Shown here: in pieces, positions 1 to 6,248 of the stretch | Layout of the letters: each line of letters begins with the position of its first letter | How positions within the stretch are numbered: the first letter of the stretch is position 1 | Assembly: GCA_947463165.1 (NCBI GenBank) | Contig: CANHSW010000105.1 | Location: 1-7,198 of the forward strand | Length of the DNA stretch: 7,198 nucleotides | Direction: 5' to 3' | Source of the DNA: Cyanobacteriota bacterium | GTDB taxonomy: Bacteria; Cyanobacteriota; Cyanobacteriia; PCC-6307; Cyanobiaceae | The notes under the pieces: model-generated | The model's database searches: none | What the model saw: the letters and a program-made list of their open reading frames with translations, nothing else | Told to the model about the DNA's origin: nothing | Made by a program: the position numbers and the translations under genes

Positions 1-259
<259 letters not shown>

Positions 260-354
260 GGCTAAACAGCCTGGCGGAGGTCAAGACTTAATAGTCTTGC
301 CAAAGCTAAGCTAAAGCTAAATAAATCAACTGAGTCTTGGCCTAGTTGATCTTT
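260..354 (+). other. psbA 3' UTR with repeats and alternative hairpins
   Basis: This AT-richer stretch lies between the psbA stop and its terminator. Four structures can be read. AGGCT (259-263) pairs with AGCCT (268-272) across a 4-nt loop overlapping the stop codon. CAAGACT (282-288) pairs perfectly with AGTCTTG (293-299) across TAAT. Three related hexamers, GCTAAG, CTAAAG and CTAAAT, run in tandem at 305-322. ATCAACT (325-331) pairs with AGTTGAT (344-350) across a 12-nt loop. That loop region contains a second copy of AGTCTTG (333-339), so the arm at 282-288 has two possible partners. The pairings are seen directly; any effect on mRNA stability or processing is inference. Confidence 0.5.
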
Positions 355-383
355 AAATCCTCCGCTTTGGCGGAGGATTTTTT
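355..383 (+). terminator. Intrinsic terminator of psbA
   Basis: A perfect 11-bp stem, AAATCCTCCGC (355-365) with GCGGAGGATTT (370-380), closes a TTTG loop and runs into six T residues (378-383). This is a textbook Rho-independent terminator for psbA. On the other strand the stem also forms, but the following T tract is short, so it would be a weaker terminator for the convergent nth gene. Confidence 0.9.
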
Positions 384-424
384 GTGTTCAGGCTTTGTGC
401 TCAGGCTTGTGTGTTCAGGCCTTG
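384..424. repeat. Three imperfect 13-14 bp direct repeats over the nth 3' end
   Basis: Three near-copies of GTGTTCAGGCTT begin at 384, 397 and 411, with spacings of 13 and 14 bp. The second has C for T at its fourth base, and the third carries one extra C after CAGGC. The third copy contains the nth stop codon (TGA on the minus strand, 415-417), so the other two look like duplications of the gene's tail and stop into the 3' flank. The array lies between the shared terminator hairpin and nth. Confidence 0.6.
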
Positions 425-1068
425 CGCCATTGCACCGGCTTGCGGCGGGCGGGATATAGCTCTCGGCAGAGGCCGCACAGGGTGCCATTGCAGCCGCGGG
501 CGGTGCAATGTTCACGGCCATAGAAAATGATTTGCAGGTGCAGCTTGTTCCAGGCCTCCCGTGGGAACAGCCCCTTGAGATCACGCTCGGTCTGCTCCAC
601 GCTCAGGCCATTGCTCAACCCCCAGCGCTGGGCCAGCCGATGGATGTGGGTGTCCACTGGGAAGGCGGGCACACCGAAGGCCTGGGCCATCACCACAGAG
701 GCGGTCTTATGCCCCACCCCCGGCAGGGCCTCCAGTTCCGCGAAGCTGCGGGGAACGGCCCCGCCGTGGCGCTCGAGCAGCAGTTCCGCCAGGCGCTTAA
801 CGTTGCGCGCTTTGGTTTTGGCTAGCCCCAAGGCGCGGATGTGGCCCAGGATCGTCTGCTCCGCCAGCGCCGCCATCGCCGCTGGGTTCGGTCCAGCCGC
901 AAACAGGGCTGGCGTTACTTCATTCACCTTCTTGTCGGTGCATTGAGCGCTGAGCAGCACCGCAATCAGCAGCGTGAAGGGGTCGCTGTGGTCTAGCGGG
1001 ATTGGCGTTTCGGGGTAGTGCTGCTCCAGCCGTTCCATCACCAATGCGGCACGTTCCCGCTTTCTCAC
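415..1068 (-). CDS. nth: Endonuclease III (DNA glycosylase/AP lyase)
   Basis: This 217-residue protein is the base-excision-repair enzyme that removes oxidised pyrimidines and cleaves the AP site. The helix-hairpin-helix LPGVGHK lies at 115-121, with the catalytic lysine at K121, and VDTHIHR carries the catalytic aspartate at D139. SAQCTD near residue 40 is the usual substrate-pocket segment (SAQATD in E. coli). The C-terminus should carry the [4Fe-4S] motif C-x6-C-x2-C-x5-C. Here the cysteines are C188, C193, C198 and C201, and residue 207, where the last ligand would be, is alanine. The start is GTG at 1068-1066; the resulting N-terminus lines up with that of E. coli Nth, whereas the nearby ATG at 1076-1074 is in another frame. 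No clear Shine-Dalgarno sequence is present. The gene is convergent with psbA and divergent from aroC. Confidence 0.96.
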   Translation of the reverse strand: MRKRERAALVMERLEQHYPETPIPLDHSDPFTLLIAVLLSAQCTDKKVNEVTPALFAAGPNPAAMAALAEQTILGHIRALGLAKTKARNVKRLAELLLERHGGAVPRSFAELEALPGVGHKTASVVMAQAFGVPAFPVDTHIHRLAQRWGLSNGLSVEQTERDLKGLFPREAWNKLHLQIIFYGREHCTARGCNGTLCGLCRELYPARRKPVQWRKA

Positions 1069-1246
1069 TGGTCATCCGCCACCAACTGAGCAAGCTAGAA
1101 GCCGCAGCAGCCAGGTGAGCACCATGGGCAAACCCAGGTGATCGCTCCCGGTGATCGGCTGATCGAGCTGTCCCCGCCAGGGCTGGCCCTATCAAACCTG
1201 CCCCTGCCAGGCCTGGTTTGTAGGCTCCTGCTAGCGCGTATCCACC
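1069..1246. promoter_or_regulatory. Divergent nth/aroC intergenic region
   Basis: These 178 bp must hold the promoters of both nth (-) and aroC (+). Two copies of GGTGATCG (1137-1144 and 1150-1157) and a third TGATCG (1159-1164) are spaced 13 and 9 bp apart. A small hairpin AGGGC/GCCCT (1179-1190) and the 10-bp palindrome CCAGGCCTGG (1207-1216) follow. TATCAA at 1190-1195 is a possible -10 box for aroC, but I see no convincing -35. No gene is supported here. The promoter role is inferred from gene arrangement. Confidence 0.4.
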
Positions 1247-2335
1247 ATGGGCAGCAGCTTCGGCCAGCTCTTTCGTATCAGCACCTTTGGCGAATCCCAT
1301 GGCGGTGGGGTAGGCGTGATCGTGGATGGCTGTCCGCCCCGGCTGGAGCTGGATATTGAAGCCATCCAGGCCGAACTGGATCGGCGCAAACCGGGTCAAA
1401 GCAAGATCACCACCCCCCGCAAGGAGGACGATCGCGTCGAGATCCTCAGCGGCCTGCTGGACGGGGTGACCCTGGGTACGCCGATCGCCATGTTGGTGCG
1501 CAACCAGGATCAACGCCCCGGCGACTACCAGCAGATGCAGGTGGCCTTCCGGCCCTCCCATGCCGACGCCACCTACCAGGCCAAGTACGGCATCCAGGCC
1601 CGCAGCGGCGGCGGTCGCGCTTCGGCCCGCGAGACGATCGGCCGGGTGGCGGCCGGCGCCATCGCCAAACAGCTGCTGGCCAAGGCCCACGGCTGCGAGG
1701 TGCTGGCCTGGGTGAAGCGGATTCACACCATTGAAGCGGCGATCGATCCCAGCGACGTGAGCCTGGCGGCTGTGGAGGCCAATATCGTGCGCTGCCCGGA
1801 TCCCTTGGCGGCCAGCCAGATGATCGAGCGCATCGAGGCCATCGGCCGGGAGGGCGATTCCTGCGGTGGCGTGATCGAATGCCTGGTGCGGCGGCCCCCT
1901 GTTGGCCTGGGGATGCCTGTCTTCGACAAGCTGGAAGCCGACCTGGCCAAGGCGGTGATGTCGCTGCCGGCCACCAAGGGTTTTGAGATCGGCTCCGGCT
2001 TTGGCGGCACCCTGCTCAAGGGCAGTGAGCACAACGATGCCTTCCTGCCCACAGAAGACGGCAGCCTGCATACCGCCACCAACAATTCGGGCGGCATCCA
2101 GGGGGGGATCAGCAATGGCGAGGAGATCGTGATTCGGGTGGCCTTCAAGCCCACGGCGACGATCCGCAAGGCCCAGCAGACGATCGATGCCTCCGGCCAG
2201 GCCACCACCCTGGCCGCCAAGGGTCGCCATGATCCCTGCGTGCTGCCGAGGGCGGTGCCGATGGTGGAGGCGATGGTGGCCCTGGTGCTGGCCGATCACC
2301 TGTTGCTGCAGCAGGGCCAGTGCAGCCTCTGGTGA
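1247..2335 (+). CDS. aroC: Chorismate synthase
   Basis: This 362-residue protein catalyses the last shikimate-pathway step, conversion of 5-enolpyruvylshikimate-3-phosphate to chorismate, with reduced FMN as cofactor. All three family signatures are visible: GESHG at 15-19, [18 protein letters not shown] at 123-140, and GRHDPC at 326-331. The two active-site histidines known from the family correspond to H18 (in GESHG) and H105 (in RPSHAD). [15 protein letters not shown] at 278-292 is the conserved FMN-binding region. The length is normal for the monofunctional bacterial enzyme. ATG at 1247 is preceded in frame by a stop at 1232 with no other start between, so the start is firm; there is no obvious ribosome-binding site. 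The gene stands alone, divergent from nth and converging on the GntR regulator with 19 bp between stop codons. Confidence 0.98.
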   Translation: MGSSFGQLFRISTFGESHGGGVGVIVDGCPPRLELDIEAIQAELDRRKPGQSKITTPRKEDDRVEILSGLLDGVTLGTPIAMLVRNQDQRPGDYQQMQVAFRPSHADATYQAKYGIQARSGGGRASARETIGRVAAGAIAKQLLAKAHGCEVLAWVKRIHTIEAAIDPSDVSLAAVEANIVRCPDPLAASQMIERIEAIGREGDSCGGVIECLVRRPPVGLGMPVFDKLEADLAKAVMSLPATKGFEIGSGFGGTLLKGSEHNDAFLPTEDGSLHTATNNSGGIQGGISNGEEIVIRVAFKPTATIRKAQQTIDASGQATTLAAKGRHDPCVLPRAVPMVEAMVALVLADHLLLQQGQCSLW

Positions 2336-2336
2336 A

Positions 2337-2351
2337 CCGGCCAGGGGCCGG
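2337..2351. terminator. Hairpin between convergent aroC and GntR gene
   Basis: CCGGCC (2337-2342) and GGCCGG (2346-2351) form a perfect 6-bp all-GC stem with a 3-nt loop in the 19-bp gap between the two stop codons. The stem is the same on both strands and could block both transcripts. There is no T tract on either side, so it is not a standard intrinsic terminator. Confidence 0.4.
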
Positions 2352-2354
2352 CGC

Positions 2355-3344
2355 TCAAGCCTGCAGTAGGCCGATCTCTTTGCGCAGGGCATCGATGGTG
2401 GCGCTGCCCAGGTAGCTCTGGGCGCAGTGCACCACCGGCAGTCGCATCAGTTGGCTGCGGTTTTGCCGCAGGGTCTGCTCCACCAGGGCCAGGCTCGGCC
2501 GGTCGCAGAGCACGTGGCTGGCGGCCCGCAGCAGGCCCAACAGCCGACTGCTGACATCCGGGTTGGCGGTCATCACCAACAGCTGATTGCCGCGCATGCT
2601 GTGCAGGATCACCTCTGCGGCGCGCAGGATGCCGGGGCTGATACTCACAAGGCCCACGCAACTGCCTTCCCGCAGCTCCTTGAGCATGTCCAGCTCGTGG
2701 CGGAAGTCGTTGAGGTCTACCGCCACAGCCCGCACCCCGTGCTGCTGGGCAATCGCCTCCACCGGCTGCAGGAAGTAGCGGCTGGTAACCACCGTGCCGT
2801 TGTTGGAGCTTTCCAATACCGCATCCAGCTCCTCCATCGGCACCACCTCCACCGGCACCTCCAGCTGGGGGGTGAGTTCTTCTGCGATCAGCATCGAGGC
2901 GCCGATGTCCTCCCGCGGCGTGCTTACCAGCACCCGGGCGCCGCAGCGCAGGCGCCAATCGATCTCGCGGGTGAGCAAATCCCGCGCTTGCTGCAGCGTG
3001 CAGCCTGCATTCAGCAGACCATCGACGCTCTGGCGCACTTCTCGATCGATATCCGGCAGGCTGCGGCCCCGGGGGCCGGGCGGCAGCTTGATATCGCGGG
3101 GCTTCTGCTGATCGCGCACGTAGATGCCCGAACCGGCCATGGCCTCCACCACGCCATCGATCTCCAGCTGGCGGTACACCTTGCTGATCGTGTTGCGGTG
3201 TAGTCCGGTCTGCATCGCCAGCTGGCGCGTACTCGGCAGCCGGTGGCCCGGCGGGTAGTGACGGGCCGCAATGGCAAAGCAGATCTGGTTGTACAGCTGG
3301 CTCGAGGCCGGAATGTCGCTGTCCTGCTGAATGTGGAAGCGCAC
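2355..3344 (-). CDS. GntR-family transcriptional regulator
   Basis: This is a 329-residue DNA-binding regulator. A GntR winged helix-turn-helix spans about 17-76: SQLYNQICFAIAARHYPPG, then LPSTRQLAMQTGLHRNTISK with the recognition helix, and a wing ending GSGIYVRD. The rest, about 100-329, is an alpha/beta-looking domain with alternating hydrophobic strands (ARVLVSTP, NNGTVVTSRYF, VRAVAVDLND, CVGLVSISPG, LLVMTANPD, HVLCDRPS). It is not the FadR all-helical type nor an aminotransferase as in MocR, and I cannot name its ligand. The start is taken as GTG at 3344-3342 (VRFHIQQDSDIPAS); TTG at 3359-3357 is an in-frame alternative, and longer versions lack recognisable sequence. The gene is convergent with aroC and divergent from the hydrolase, which makes the hydrolase gene and itself plausible targets, by inference. 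Confidence 0.9.
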   Translation of the reverse strand: MRFHIQQDSDIPASSQLYNQICFAIAARHYPPGHRLPSTRQLAMQTGLHRNTISKVYRQLEIDGVVEAMAGSGIYVRDQQKPRDIKLPPGPRGRSLPDIDREVRQSVDGLLNAGCTLQQARDLLTREIDWRLRCGARVLVSTPREDIGASMLIAEELTPQLEVPVEVVPMEELDAVLESSNNGTVVTSRYFLQPVEAIAQQHGVRAVAVDLNDFRHELDMLKELREGSCVGLVSISPGILRAAEVILHSMRGNQLLVMTANPDVSSRLLGLLRAASHVLCDRPSLALVEQTLRQNRSQLMRLPVVHCAQSYLGSATIDALRKEIGLLQA

Positions 3345-3448
3345 GCCGGTGTGGGCCAATCGGGCTGCTGGCCACCTTACGGAGCCCTGGGCCCGGGGAC
3401 AATCCCCCCGCTGGCCCAAGCAGCTGTGCCGGGCTGTGCCAATTCCCC
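3345..3448. promoter_or_regulatory. Divergent GntR/hydrolase region with a small dyad
   Basis: This region lies between the start of the regulator gene and the first possible start of the hydrolase gene. A perfect dyad, GGGGA (3395-3399) CAA TCCCC (3403-3407), is its clearest internal structure and could be an operator. It does not match the usual GntR half-site pattern GT...AC. If the hydrolase truly starts near 3668, the non-coding space grows to more than 300 bp, of which 3449-3643 shows no structure I can name. Confidence 0.35.
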
Positions 3449-4423
3449 ATGGCCAGCACTGCTGGGCTAACACTGGGTGCCGACCTACCAATGGTTGCGC
3501 CCGTGCCGGATTCGCGCCCAGATGCCCACCAGGCAGCCGCCGATGCCGCTGCAGCGCCCAATCCGGCGCCCATTTCGGTGCCTGTAGCCGATCCAGCCCT
3601 GGCGCCGCCGCCAACCGCCAGTGGCGCCCCAGAGCCAGTAGCTGTGTTGGCAGGGGTGTTGGCAGGGGTGCTGGCGAACTGGCAATTGATTGACGCCCCT
3701 TGCTCCGCCGTTGGCGTTGATTCAGTGCAATTGCGCTGCTGGTGGGCCCGGCCCGCCGCCGCCCCCCCGAAGGCGGCCGTACTGGTGCTGCCCGAGGTGT
3801 TCGGGGTGAATGGCTGGGTGCGTAACGTGGCGGAGCGGCTGGCCGCGGCGGGCTATGCCGCCCTGGCGATGCCGATCTTTGCCCGCACGGCACCGGCTTT
3901 TGAGGCCAGCTACGACGCTGCGGGCCTGGAGGCGGGGCGGCAACACCGCGATCTGGTTTCCGCCGCTGGCCTGCTGGCCGATGCCAGCCTTGCCATTGGT
4001 TGGCTGCAGGCCCAGCCCGGCCTGGCCGGCAGGCCGGTGGGCTGTGTGGGCTTTTGCTTTGGCGGTCACCTGGCCCTGATCGCCGCCACCTTGGAGCAGG
4101 TGGGCGCCACCTGTGATTTCTATGGCGCCAGGGTTTCCTGCTTCCGCCCCGGCGGCGGTGCGCCCACCCTGGCCCTGCTACCCCAGATCGGCGGAGATTT
4201 GATCTGTTTTTGCGGCGACGAAGACCCGCTGATGCCGCCGGAGGAGCTGGCGGCGATCGAGCAAGCCCTCCAGGCCGGCGCCCCAGCGGAGCGGCAGCGG
4301 CGCTTGATCACCGCGGCCGGCGCCGGCCACGGCTACATGTGCGAGGCCCGCAGCGACTACCAAGCTCAGGCGGCCGAGGCTGGCTGGCAGCAGATGCTGG
4401 AACTGTTCGAGAGCCTCAGCTGA
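3449..4423 (+). CDS. Dienelactone hydrolase family protein
   Basis: This is a predicted cytosolic alpha/beta-hydrolase of the dienelactone hydrolase family. With numbering from ATG 3449 (324 residues), LPEVFGVN (114-121) matches the family strand whose Glu contacts the catalytic cysteine (E116). GFCFGG (201-206) is the nucleophile elbow with C203. GDEDPLMP supplies the acid (D259, or D257). GHGY gives the histidine H294. The catalytic triad is therefore intact. The substrate is unknown; cyanobacterial members are not tied to aromatic degradation. The hydrolase domain begins only near residue 78. Residues 1-75 are Ala/Pro/Val-rich, with visibly less GC at third positions than the rest, and family members are usually about 230-250 residues. 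Starts at GTG 3644, 3656 or 3668 (the last giving 251 residues) may be the real ones. No Shine-Dalgarno sequence decides between them. The gene is convergent with infC. Confidence 0.85.
   Translation: MASTAGLTLGADLPMVAPVPDSRPDAHQAAADAAAAPNPAPISVPVADPALAPPPTASGAPEPVAVLAGVLAGVLANWQLIDAPCSAVGVDSVQLRCWWARPAAAPPKAAVLVLPEVFGVNGWVRNVAERLAAAGYAALAMPIFARTAPAFEASYDAAGLEAGRQHRDLVSAAGLLADASLAIGWLQAQPGLAGRPVGCVGFCFGGHLALIAATLEQVGATCDFYGARVSCFRPGGGAPTLALLPQIGGDLICFCGDEDPLMPPEELAAIEQALQAGAPAERQRRLITAAGAGHGYMCEARSDYQAQAAEAGWQQMLELFESLS
3644..3676 (+). repeat. 12-bp tandem repeat at the hydrolase N-terminus
   Basis: GTGTTGGCAGGG is present at 3644-3655 and again identically at 3656-3667, followed by a partial copy GTGCTGGCG (3668-3676). 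In the hydrolase frame it reads VLAG-VLAG-VLA, and each copy starts with an in-frame GTG. It sits exactly at the boundary between the low-complexity N-terminus and the hydrolase domain. Confidence 0.85.
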
Positions 4424-4450
4424 GGCTGAATTAACAGCCGGCACTGCCGG
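4412..4450. terminator. Palindrome and hairpin between convergent hydrolase gene and infC
   Basis: AGCCTCAGCTGAGGCT (4412-4427) is a perfect 16-bp palindrome that includes the last codons and the TGA of the hydrolase gene; as RNA it folds as a 6-bp stem with an AGCT loop. It is followed by CCGGC (4438-4442) ACT GCCGG (4446-4450), ending at the infC stop. CAGCCGGC is also directly repeated at 4435-4442 and 4452-4459. No T tract is present, so this is only a possible bidirectional terminator. Confidence 0.4.
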
Positions 4451-5098
4451 TCAGCCGGCGCTGACTGCTTCTGCGGCAACTGGGCTGGCGGAGGCTGACG
4501 AGACCGAATCTGACAGCGACCTGGTGGGTTTGCTGCTGGTTTTGGTGATCGCCGCCTTGCGGGGGCTGAGGAACATGATCATGTTGCGGCCTTCCCGCTT
4601 GGGGGGCTGCTGGATTTCAGCGTTTTCGCCGAGATCTTGGGCCATGCGCAGCAGCAATTGCTCGGCTAGGGCCGTGTGCTGAATTTCCCGGCCGCGGAAG
4701 ATAACCGTGCACTTCACCTTGTCGCCAGACTTAAGAAAACGCACCGCCTGGCCGATACGCACCTGGTAGTCGTGATCATCAATTTTGTAACGCATCTTCA
4801 CCTCTTTAACTTCGGTTTGATGCGACTTTTTCTTGGCTTCCTTAGCTTTCTTTTCCTGCTCAAACTTGTATTTGCCGTAATCCATGATCCGGCACACCGG
4901 CGGATCGGCCTTCTCGCTCACCAGCACTAGGTCGAGCTCCCGATCGCGGGCCACCTCCAGGGCTGCCTCCCTCGTGATCACTCCCAGCTGACTGCCGTCT
5001 GCATCCACCACCCTCAAGTTGGGGTAGCCAATGCGTTCATTGATGTTGGGGAGCTCCCGCACGGGAGCGCGTCGGTCAAAACGGGGACGAGGTGGCAT
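4451..5098 (-). CDS. infC: Translation initiation factor IF-3
   Basis: This 215-residue protein binds the 30S subunit, prevents premature 50S joining and checks start codon and initiator tRNA. The N-domain begins at [19 protein letters not shown] (17-35). The family signature runs [14 protein letters not shown] (70-83). A lysine-rich linker, [12 protein letters not shown] (81-92), leads to the C-domain, which ends at [12 protein letters not shown] (168-179). Residues 181-215 are a Ser/Ala-rich tail beyond the usual fold, so the protein is longer than the roughly 180-residue E. coli form. The start is ATG at 5098-5096, with a TGA immediately upstream in frame, so no earlier start exists; E. 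coli infC instead uses AUU for autoregulation. No Shine-Dalgarno sequence is visible. The gene lies 45 bp downstream of miaA on the same strand, a likely operon, and is not followed by rpmI-rplT. Confidence 0.98.
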   Translation of the reverse strand: MPPRPRFDRRAPVRELPNINERIGYPNLRVVDADGSQLGVITREAALEVARDRELDLVLVSEKADPPVCRIMDYGKYKFEQEKKAKEAKKKSHQTEVKEVKMRYKIDDHDYQVRIGQAVRFLKSGDKVKCTVIFRGREIQHTALAEQLLLRMAQDLGENAEIQQPPKREGRNMIMFLSPRKAAITKTSSKPTRSLSDSVSSASASPVAAEAVSAG

Positions 5099-5143
5099 TC
5101 AGGAGGGTAGAGAAGCCGGCTCAAGGCCGCTGCGTTGCACTTT

Positions 5144-6094
5144 TCACCCTAGGACCTGCCGTACCGCTGGCAACACCTCTGCAAGGGCTTCCGACAATTG
5201 TGCCTCAATGTCGCTGCTCTGCAGCCAGCGGGGCTGGTGCTGGCCGCGAAACCAGGTGCGCTGGCGCTTGGCGAACTGGCGGGTGCGCTGGGCCGTGATC
5301 CGGATCGCCTGGGCCTCCGCCAGCCCGCCGGCCAGCAGGGAGCGGGCCTCGCCGTAGCCGATCGTGGCCAGCAGCGGCAGCTCGGGGCCATAGCGCTCGA
5401 TCAGGCCGCGGGTTTCCTCCACCAGCCCATCGGCGTAGAGCTGGCTGGTGCGGCTGGCGATCCGCTGGGGCAGATCCACCGGATCGAGCCCCAATTCGAT
5501 CACCTGCCAATCGGGCGGTTGCTGGCCCTGCTGGCTGCTGAGCGGTTTACCGGTGGCATAGATCACCTCCAGGGCCCGCTGGGTGCGCAGGGCGTCCGCG
5601 GCGGCGATGCGGCCGGCGGCCACCGGGTCGGCGGCCCGCAACAATTGGAAACAAGTGGGCTGGCCCAGGGCCTCCAACTGAGCCCGCAGGGCCGGCTGGG
5701 GCGGCACCGAGGGCGGCTGCAGGCCCTGGGTGAGCGCCTTTAGATACAGGCCGCTGCCACCGGCCAACAGGGCGATGCCCCGGCGGGCGTGCTCGGCGGC
5801 GATGGCTGCTTCAGCCAGCAGCCGAAACTCCTGCAAATTGATCGGCTGATCGGGCCGGCGCAGGTCGAGCAGTTCGTGGCGCACCAGGGAGCGCTGCTGC
5901 CAGCTGGGCTTGGCGGTGCCCAGGTCCATCTCCAGGTAGAGCTGCCTGGAATCCACATTCAGCACCGCCAGATCGAGGCTGCGGGCCAGCTCGATCGCCA
6001 GGGCGGTTTTGCCGCTGGCGGTGGGGCCCAGCAGCACACTCACCAGCTGCCGCGCCTGGTTGAGTGGGCAGGCTTCCATGACGCCACTCTGCAT
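5144..6094 (-). CDS. miaA: tRNA dimethylallyltransferase
   Basis: This 316-residue enzyme transfers the dimethylallyl group to N6 of A37 in tRNAs that read codons starting with U, the first step to i6A/ms2i6A. The P-loop GPTASGKT is at 23-30. DSRQLY at 48-53 carries the conserved Asp that acts on A37. AGGSGLY at 111-117 and IGYGEA at 245-250 are further family blocks. [14 protein letters not shown] at 271-284 is the conserved Arg/Lys-rich C-terminal segment, and the length is normal. The start could be ATG 6094-6092 (used here) or the ATG five codons later at 6079-6077; the residues before LVSVLLGPT are not conserved enough to decide. The gene precedes infC by 45 bp and is divergent from gyrB. 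Confidence 0.97.
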   Translation of the reverse strand: MQSGVMEACPLNQARQLVSVLLGPTASGKTALAIELARSLDLAVLNVDSRQLYLEMDLGTAKPSWQQRSLVRHELLDLRRPDQPINLQEFRLLAEAAIAAEHARRGIALLAGGSGLYLKALTQGLQPPSVPPQPALRAQLEALGQPTCFQLLRAADPVAAGRIAAADALRTQRALEVIYATGKPLSSQQGQQPPDWQVIELGLDPVDLPQRIASRTSQLYADGLVEETRGLIERYGPELPLLATIGYGEARSLLAGGLAEAQAIRITAQRTRQFAKRQRTWFRGQHQPRWLQSSDIEAQLSEALAEVLPAVRQVLG

Positions 6095-6180
6095 CGGAGC
6101 GAGGGGCCTCTAGGCAGTGATAGATTGCGAAGTTTGAAGGTGCCGCAAGGCCTTTCCCAATAGACCTCTCTCGAGCGAGG
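6095..6180. promoter_or_regulatory. Divergent miaA/gyrB control region
   Basis: This stretch must contain promoters for miaA (-) and gyrB (+). GAGCGAGGGG occurs twice in the same orientation, at 6097-6106 and 6173-6182, 76 bp apart. CCTCTCTCGAGCGAGG (6165-6180) is an imperfect palindrome centred on CTCGAG, with one mismatched pair. AAGGCCTT (6147-6154) is an 8-bp palindrome. TTGAAG (6134-6139) could be a -35 for gyrB, but I see no good -10 at normal spacing. The promoter role is inferred from gene order. Confidence 0.4.
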
Positions 6181-6244
6181 GGAATCCGAAAGGACAGGAA
6201 TCCCAGACGACAGGAATCCCAAAGGACAGGAATCCCAGAGACTC
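6181..6244 (+). repeat. Four tandem 16-bp repeats before gyrB
   Basis: Four contiguous 16-bp units, each starting GGAATCC, fill 6181-6244 and stop 4 bp before the gyrB ATG. They are GGAATCCGAAAGGACA (6181), GGAATCCCAGACGACA (6197), GGAATCCCAAAGGACA (6213) and GGAATCCCAGAGACTC (6229). Units 1 and 3 resemble each other, as do units 2 and 4, so a 32-bp unit was probably duplicated after an older 16-bp duplication. There are no spacers, so this is not a CRISPR array. The array occupies the place of the gyrB leader or core promoter, and no standard Shine-Dalgarno sequence remains within 12 bp of the start codon. Whether it is a protein-binding array, an RNA element or a neutral repeat is unknown. 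Confidence 0.9.
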
Positions 6245-6248
6245 CCGC

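Noticed and set aside
260..414. Small RNA gene downstream of psbA
   Set aside because: Hairpins are present, but there is no separate promoter visible and the terminator fits psbA itself, so the structures are treated as its 3' UTR.
508..946. Plus-strand open frames opposite nth
   Set aside because: nth is fully supported by its catalytic and helix-hairpin-helix motifs; the opposite frames have no motifs and lie within it.
920..2392. 490-codon minus-strand open frame covering aroC
   Set aside because: It lies opposite a fully conserved aroC, has low-complexity Ala/Gly/His/Arg composition and no recognisable domain. Such frames are common opposite GC-rich genes.
2296..3573. 425-codon minus-strand open frame overlapping the GntR gene in another frame
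   Set aside because: It is Gly/Ala/Arg/Pro-rich without motifs, while the overlapping frame holds a clear winged helix-turn-helix protein.
3345..3893. N-terminal extension of the GntR frame up to 3893
   Set aside because: The added residues are Arg/Pro/Ala-rich without family similarity and run into the opposite-strand hydrolase gene. GntR proteins normally start just before the winged helix, as with GTG at 3344.
6181..6244. Possible CRISPR array
   Set aside because: The 16-bp units are contiguous with no unique spacers, and no cas gene is present.
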